From: Actinomyces graevenitzii C83
GTDB lineage: Bacteria > Actinomycetota > Actinomycetes > Actinomycetales > Actinomycetaceae
Direction of reading: 5' to 3'
Assembly: GCF_000239695.1 (NCBI RefSeq)
Contig: NZ_JH470342.1
Location: 1-6,239 of the forward strand
Length of the DNA stretch: 6,239 bases
The notes under the pieces: model-generated
Databases searched by the model: none
What the model was told of the DNA's origin: nothing
Seen by the model: the letters and a program-made list of their open reading frames with translations, nothing else
Shown here: in pieces, positions 1 through 6,239 of the stretch
Position numbering within the stretch: position 1 is the stretch's first letter
How the letters are laid out: the number at the start of each line of letters is the position of its first letter
Position numbers and translations under genes: made by a program

Positions 1-85
1 ATGCCACCTCTGCTTGCCCGATTTCGACAGTCCGTACCGGATCAGCTTCCTGCCACAGGAATCGCATTTCGAGATGTTCACTCAC
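1..85 (-). CDS. Possible 5' end of an unrecognised protein gene, cut by the window edge
   Basis: The minus-strand frame has no stop from position 175 down to the window edge at 1 (58 codons). A GTG at 85-83 and an ATG at 67-65 are possible starts. From the ATG the peptide begins MRFLWQEADPVRTVEIGQ. This acidic, Glu/Gln-rich composition is more protein-like than the Cys/His/Phe-rich reading of the opposite strand in the same phase. No good Shine-Dalgarno sequence precedes either start, and the open frame runs back through a direct repeat, so neither start nor reality is settled. The opposite-strand frames over 1-133 have better third-position GC and cannot be excluded as the 3' end of a convergent gene. 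I do not recognise the product. Confidence 0.2.
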   Translation of the reverse strand, partial: MSEHLEMRFLWQEADPVRTVEIGQAEVA

Positions 86-99
86 CGAATCTGCCAGTA

Positions 100-171
100 C
101 CAAACTTTTGACGCCCACTCTCCCGCACCATAAAGCCGAAAAAGTCGATGTTTCACCAACACATTTTGTCC
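100..171 (-). repeat. 72-nt direct repeat, copy B (distal to the rrn terminator)
   Basis: Read on the minus strand, this copy starts GGACAAAA, contains GTTGGT, GAC, TTTCGGCTTT and GTGCG in that order, and ends near AAAGTTTGG. Copy A at 260-189 has the same blocks in the same order and spacing with about 70% identity over some 73 aligned columns by hand and three single-base gaps. The period is 89 nt. It is not a recognisable tRNA: there is no 7-bp acceptor stem or consensus T arm. The conserved TTGGT and T/A-rich blocks could be a duplicated promoter, but the spacing (about 19 nt or more) is poor, so the role is unknown. Confidence 0.55.
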
Positions 172-176
172 ACCCT

Positions 177-200
177 CAAAGTTGGCCCCCAACAACTTTG
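177..200. repeat. Inverted repeat between the two 72-nt repeat copies
   Basis: CAAAGTTG at 177-184 and CAACTTTG at 193-200 form a perfect 8-bp stem around an 8-nt loop. In the minus-strand transcript it would lie about 70 nt past the rrn terminator. No T-tract follows on either strand, so it is unlikely to be an intrinsic terminator. Its rrn-proximal arm overlaps the end of repeat copy A, which could make it a by-product of the duplication junction. Confidence 0.4.
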
Positions 201-260
201 AACCAGACTTTCTCGCACTACAAAGCCGAAAGGTCGGGCTCAGACCAACTCTTTTTGTCC
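189..260 (-). repeat. 72-nt direct repeat, copy A (next to the rrn terminator)
   Basis: This is the rrn-proximal partner of the copy at 171-100. It begins GGACAAAA 8 nt beyond the T-tract of the rrn terminator and keeps the blocks GTTGGT, TTTCGGCTTT and GTGCG. Most differences from copy B cluster in the 8 nt after GTTGGT and in the last third. The conservation of separate blocks suggests either an old duplication or two functional sites for the same factor. The inference is weak without relatives to compare. Confidence 0.55.
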
Positions 261-268
261 TTTAACCC

Positions 269-321
269 AAAAAATGGTGGTGGGGGTGTCAACCCCGAAG
301 GATCAACACCCCCACCACCAT
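269..321 (-). terminator. Strong intrinsic terminator of the rRNA operon
   Basis: On the minus strand, 321-274 folds into a 22-bp uninterrupted stem closed by a UUCG tetraloop. The outer 16 base pairs, from ATGGTGG to CCACCAT, are all Watson-Crick, and the loop-proximal part includes a few G-U pairs. A run of T follows at once (complement of 269-274). The stem starts 8 nt after the mature 5S 3' end. On the plus strand no T-tract follows, so it works in one direction only. It isolates the heavily transcribed operon from whatever lies at 1-268. Confidence 0.95.
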
Positions 322-329
322 AAGGAAAC

Positions 330-448
330 GGTTGGCAGCGCCCTACTCTCCCACAACCCACCAGTTGCAGTACCATCAGCGCAGAAAGGCTTAACTTCCA
401 GGTTCGGAAAGGATACTGGGTGTAACCCCCTCGCTAAAACCACCAACA
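330..448 (-). rRNA. rrf: 5S ribosomal RNA
   Basis: 5S rRNA is a structural RNA of the large ribosomal subunit. The minus strand shows the diagnostic 5S blocks: TTCCGAACCTGGAAGTTAAG in the loop B/C region, GATGGTACTGCA, and GGGAGAGTAGG near the 3' end. The ends are set by helix I: GTTGGTGGT at the 5' end pairs with GCTGCCAAC at the 3' end, including G-U pairs. The length of about 118-119 nt fits the family. It is the last gene of the operon, 182 nt after 23S and 8 nt before the terminator stem. Exact mature ends may shift by one or two bases. Confidence 0.97.
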
Positions 449-630
449 CAACCAAAACAAGCAACACCCCAAAAAAAGGGATAACCACTCACCAGTCAGT
501 GAAACAATATATCCACTTAACAACCCAACCCACAAACCCATTAAGGATTCGAGGCCGTGTTGGTCGTGAACCGCACAGTGGACGCAAACACCATCAAACA
601 AACACCAACCAAAGCTGATGCAACAAGTTA
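449..630 (-). other. 23S-5S internal transcribed spacer
   Basis: This 182-nt stretch between the mature ends of 23S and 5S holds no tRNA and no credible ORF. Its main recognisable element is the 3' arm of the 23S processing stem at 592-557. The rest is AT-rich, and in the transcript it is dominated by G and U. Confidence 0.85.
557..592 (-). promoter_or_regulatory. 3' arm of the 23S precursor processing stem
   Basis: On the minus strand this arm reads from GGTGTTTGCGTCC through GGTTCACGACCAACAC. It pairs without a gap with the 5' arm at 3871-3836 in the 16S-23S spacer, giving 36 consecutive pairs when G-U is allowed; the 13 outermost and the 9 pairs at the GUGGACGC core are almost all Watson-Crick. 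The stem brackets the whole 23S gene. By analogy with other bacteria it is the substrate for RNase III-type cleavage that frees pre-23S. The pairing is read directly; the enzyme is inferred. Confidence 0.8.
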
Positions 631-3754
<3,124 letters not shown>

Positions 3755-3835
3755 CAAAAACAACACCAACCAACCAACAAAAAAGAACAACAAATCCTTT
3801 AAATCAATTAGTCAGTATTGCTTGCAAAGATCAAA

Positions 3836-3871
3836 GATGCTCGCGTCCACTATACAGTTCACAACCAACAC
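3836..3871 (-). promoter_or_regulatory. Spacer antitermination-like box and 5' arm of 23S processing stem
   Basis: The minus strand reads GTGTTGGTTGTGAACTGTAT followed by AGTGGACGCGAGCATC. The GTGAACTGTATAGTGGACGC core is a familiar actinobacterial spacer element. It resembles the leader box at 5751-5727 (shared TTG, GAACT and ATAGTG in register), which suggests a repeated antitermination or Nus-factor site. The same 36 nt pairs along its whole length with 592-557, forming the 23S precursor stem. The two roles could be sequential: factor binding on nascent RNA first, stem formation once the spacer after 23S is made. Confidence 0.75.
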
Positions 3872-3917
3872 ACCCACACCAAACAAACAACCACAAACAA
3901 TGACTACTCGTATTGGT

Positions 3918-3950
3918 GGGGTCAGGTCCGGAGCGCTGCTCCAGAACCCC
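3918..3950 (-). other. Bulged spacer hairpin
   Basis: On the minus strand, GGGGT, TCT and GGAGC pair with GCTCC, GGA and ACCCC around an AGC loop, giving 13 pairs with one 4-nt bulge (CCTG). No T-tract follows, so it is not a terminator. It is probably a folded element of the precursor. Its outer GGGG also belongs to an alternative pairing with the leader (3959-3947 with 5701-5688). Confidence 0.5.
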
Positions 3951-4030
3951 GACAGCATGCCAAGCCCTTAAAACCCCTGTCCCCTCCTTTGCCAAAAAGA
4001 ACAAGGCCAAAATCTTTAAACGAATTCCCT

Positions 4031-4048
4031 AACGGTCCTCTTGCCGTT
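4031..4048 (-). other. Small hairpin downstream of 16S
   Basis: AACGG at 4048-4044 and CCGTT at 4035-4031 form a 5-bp stem with an 8-nt loop, about 20 nt past the 16S 3' end. It is a minor structural element of the spacer. No function can be read from it. Confidence 0.35.
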
Positions 4049-4062
4049 CCAAAACAAAAGCT

Positions 4063-5605
<1,543 letters not shown>

Positions 5606-5676
5606 AACTGAAGAACCAGAAAACAACTAGCTCAAAAAAAATAATAGTTGACAAAGAAATCAACAAGAAAAACCCC

Positions 5677-5699
5677 CCAACAAACACCATGCCTGTTGG
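5677..5699 (-). other. Leader hairpin
   Basis: CCAACA at 5699-5694 pairs with TGTTGG at 5682-5677, a 6-bp stem around an 11-nt loop. G and T runs follow, but the stem is too weak for a terminator. It competes with the alternative pairing of 5701-5688 with the spacer at 3959-3947, which could be part of the 16S precursor stem. Confidence 0.4.
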
Positions 5700-5726
5700 A
5701 GAAGAATTCAAGACATAAAAAACTTG

Positions 5727-5751
5727 ACACACTATCGAGTTCTCAAACAAC
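5727..5751 (-). promoter_or_regulatory. rrn leader antitermination/processing box
   Basis: The minus strand reads GTTGTTTGAGAACTCGATAG followed by TGTGT. TTTGAGAACTC-ATAGTGTG is a conserved element upstream of 16S in mycobacteria, streptomycetes and other actinobacteria. It is associated there with boxA-type antitermination and precursor processing. A related copy sits in the 16S-23S spacer at 3871-3843. It lies about 120 nt before the 16S start and 60 nt after the inferred P2 start. Confidence 0.75.
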
Positions 5752-5782
5752 GCACTCACAAGAAAAACCCACAAACCAAACC

Positions 5783-5794
5783 AGCTTGCAAGCT
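5783..5794. repeat. 12-nt perfect palindrome in the early leader
   Basis: AGCTTGCAAGCT is a perfect palindrome 20 nt beyond the P2 -10 hexamer, in the initially transcribed region. It could be a protein-binding site or a chance repeat; no loop is available for a good RNA hairpin. Confidence 0.35.
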
Positions 5795-5813
5795 TTCCTC
5801 AAAGCACCAGAGA

Positions 5814-5842
5814 AGCTTACCTTGAAAGTTTTTACTTTGCAA
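5814..5842 (-). promoter_or_regulatory. Candidate rrn promoter P2
   Basis: On the minus strand, TTGCAA (5842-5837) is followed after exactly 17 nt by TAAGCT (5819-5814). These are acceptable -35 and -10 hexamers for the housekeeping sigma factor, with transcription expected near 5807. Multiple promoters are common for rrn operons. The -35 lies 4 nt from a 15-nt palindrome. This is a sequence match only; no start-site data are available. Confidence 0.5.
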
Positions 5843-5846
5843 GTCC

Positions 5847-5861
5847 CGGATCAGTGATCCG
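5847..5861. promoter_or_regulatory. 15-nt palindrome upstream of P2, possible operator
   Basis: CGGATCA-G-TGATCCG is an inverted repeat with perfect 7-nt arms and a single central base. It sits 5 to 19 nt upstream of the P2 -35 hexamer and about 60 nt downstream of the P1 -10. Its symmetry and place fit a dimeric regulator's binding site. In a P1 transcript it could only form a hairpin with too small a loop, so a DNA-level role is more likely. The regulator is unknown. Confidence 0.45.
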
Positions 5862-5920
5862 CGCCTCTCTCACACCGTTCCAGGAGGAAGAATTTCAACC
5901 GCCTCAACCGGTGCCTGAAA

Positions 5921-5951
5921 ACTATAAACCACCGCGCCCCACCCGCGTCAA
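5921..5951 (-). promoter_or_regulatory. Candidate rrn promoter P1
   Basis: On the minus strand, TTGACG (5951-5946) precedes TATAGT (5926-5921) with a 19-nt spacer; the overlapping TTTATA (5928-5923) would give 17 nt. The spacer is very G-rich. Upstream, complement of 5951-5964, lies an AT-rich stretch (TCTAGAATTAATT) that could act as an UP element. Two TCAACCG direct repeats (plus strand 5895-5901 and 5904-5910) follow in the initially transcribed region. It is the best -35/-10 pair between the upstream terminator and 16S, giving a leader of about 310 nt. Confidence 0.65.
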
Positions 5952-5979
5952 ATTAATTCTAGATGCACTAGCTCACAGT

Positions 5980-6004
5980 AAATGCGGGTGGGGTCCCGCT
6001 ATTT
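5980..6004 (-). terminator. Intrinsic terminator of the upstream protein gene
   Basis: On the minus strand, AAAT-A-GCGGG pairs with CCCGC-ATTT around a 6-nt loop (ACCCCA), giving 9 pairs with one bulged A. It starts 18 nt past the stop codon at 6023. The U-run is short (three T), so termination may be partial. If it leaks, this gene would read into the rrn promoters. Confidence 0.55.
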
Positions 6005-6022
6005 CAGCAACTACCCAAGCGC

Positions 6023-6239
6023 TTACTTATTAGTGCTGGTGGGAGTCTCTACGGTGTAGGAAACGCTAGTGTCCAGCACGCCATTAACGGTTAGGTTCTT
6101 ACCGCATACCAGCTGGGTTTCGCCTACCTTAATAGTGACTTCCTGCTGGTCACAGCCAGTGAGCTTAAAGGTGACCTGCTCATCCTTAATGGACTTAACG
6201 GTCATGACACCCTCACCGATTGAGGCAGACTGCTGATTG
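6023..6239 (-). CDS. C-terminal part of an unrecognised protein
   Basis: A minus-strand frame is open from the window edge to a TAA at 6025-6023, giving the last 71 residues. There is an internal ATG at 6205-6203, but the frame stays open upstream of it (preceded by residues NQQSASIGEGV) and no Shine-Dalgarno sits close to the ATG, so the gene most likely starts beyond the window. The visible part alternates hydrophobic and polar residues as in a beta-sandwich (VTFKLTGC, EVTIKVGETQLVCG, LTVNGVLDTSVSYTVE). It has two cysteines 15 residues apart that could form a disulfide, and ends in a polar Thr/Ser tail (ETPTSTNK). This suits an exported or surface domain, but no signal peptide is in view and I recognise no family. 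Codon use (GC near 50%, AAG for Lys, CAG for Gln) looks genuinely coding. A terminator hairpin follows. Confidence 0.75.
   Translation of the reverse strand, partial: NQQSASIGEGVMTVKSIKDEQVTFKLTGCDQQEVTIKVGETQLVCGKNLTVNGVLDTSVSYTVETPTSTNK

Larger units (their letters stand above)
5606..5806 (-). other. Transcribed leader of the rRNA operon
   Basis: This is about 200 nt between the inferred P2 start point and the 16S 5' end. It has no credible ORF; the open frames on both strands are compositional. It holds a 12-nt palindrome AGCTTGCAAGCT (5794-5783), the conserved antitermination/processing box (5751-5727), a CCAACA/TGTTGG hairpin (5699-5677), a weak GTTGA/TCAAC hairpin (5664-5647) and U-runs next to 16S. 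The sense RNA is rich in U and G and poor in C, like the spacers. Confidence 0.75.

Noticed and set aside
100..260. The 72-nt repeats as decayed tRNA genes
   Set aside because: The length fits, but there is no 7-bp acceptor pairing, no D-arm or T-arm consensus and no CCA-proximal pattern.
108..323. Plus-strand ORF of 71 codons
   Set aside because: It crosses both 72-nt repeats and the terminator stem and ends in a proline run encoded by the stem; no ribosome binding site.

Overview
The window is almost entirely one complete ribosomal RNA operon on the minus strand. In transcription order it runs 16S rRNA (about 5605 to 4067), a 312-nt spacer without tRNA genes, 23S rRNA (about 3754 to 631), a 182-nt spacer and 5S rRNA (about 448 to 330). 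A very strong intrinsic terminator at 321-269 closes it. Almost all ORFs longer than 60 codons lie inside or antisense to the rRNA genes or their spacers and are not real genes.

The organism is an actinobacterium. The 23S is about 3.12 kb and carries an expansion of about 100 nt in domain III, which is typical of high-GC Gram-positives. There is no tRNA in the 16S-23S spacer. The leader and spacer carry the GAGAACT/GTGAACT...ATAGTG motif typical of actinobacterial rrn operons. The 16S signature regions around V4 and V6 look most like Actinomycetaceae (Actinomyces, Varibaculum, Mobiluncus and Arcanobacterium relatives). This placement is from memory of reference sequences, not a search, and the genus is open. 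Coding GC near 50% in the one clear protein fragment suggests a medium-GC member.

Region by region. 6239-6023 holds the C-terminal end of an unrecognised minus-strand protein, with its own terminator hairpin at 6004-5980. 5965-5814 holds two candidate rrn promoters, P1 and P2, with a 15-nt palindrome just upstream of P2. 5806-5606 is the transcribed leader, with an antitermination/processing box. Then come 16S, spacer, 23S, spacer, 5S and terminator. 268-1 lies past the terminator and holds two diverged copies of a 72-nt direct repeat, a small inverted repeat between them, and a weakly supported start of another minus-strand ORF that leaves the window.

The parts act together as one transcription and processing unit. 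The promoters drive a single precursor. The leader/spacer boxes would recruit the antitermination machinery. The sequences flanking 23S can form a 36-bp stem for endonuclease release, and the terminator stops transcription 8 nt after 5S. I found no sign of a novel defence, mobile or metabolic system. The points most worth a second look are the tandem 72-nt repeat after the terminator, the palindrome at P2 and the strongly G/U-biased spacers.
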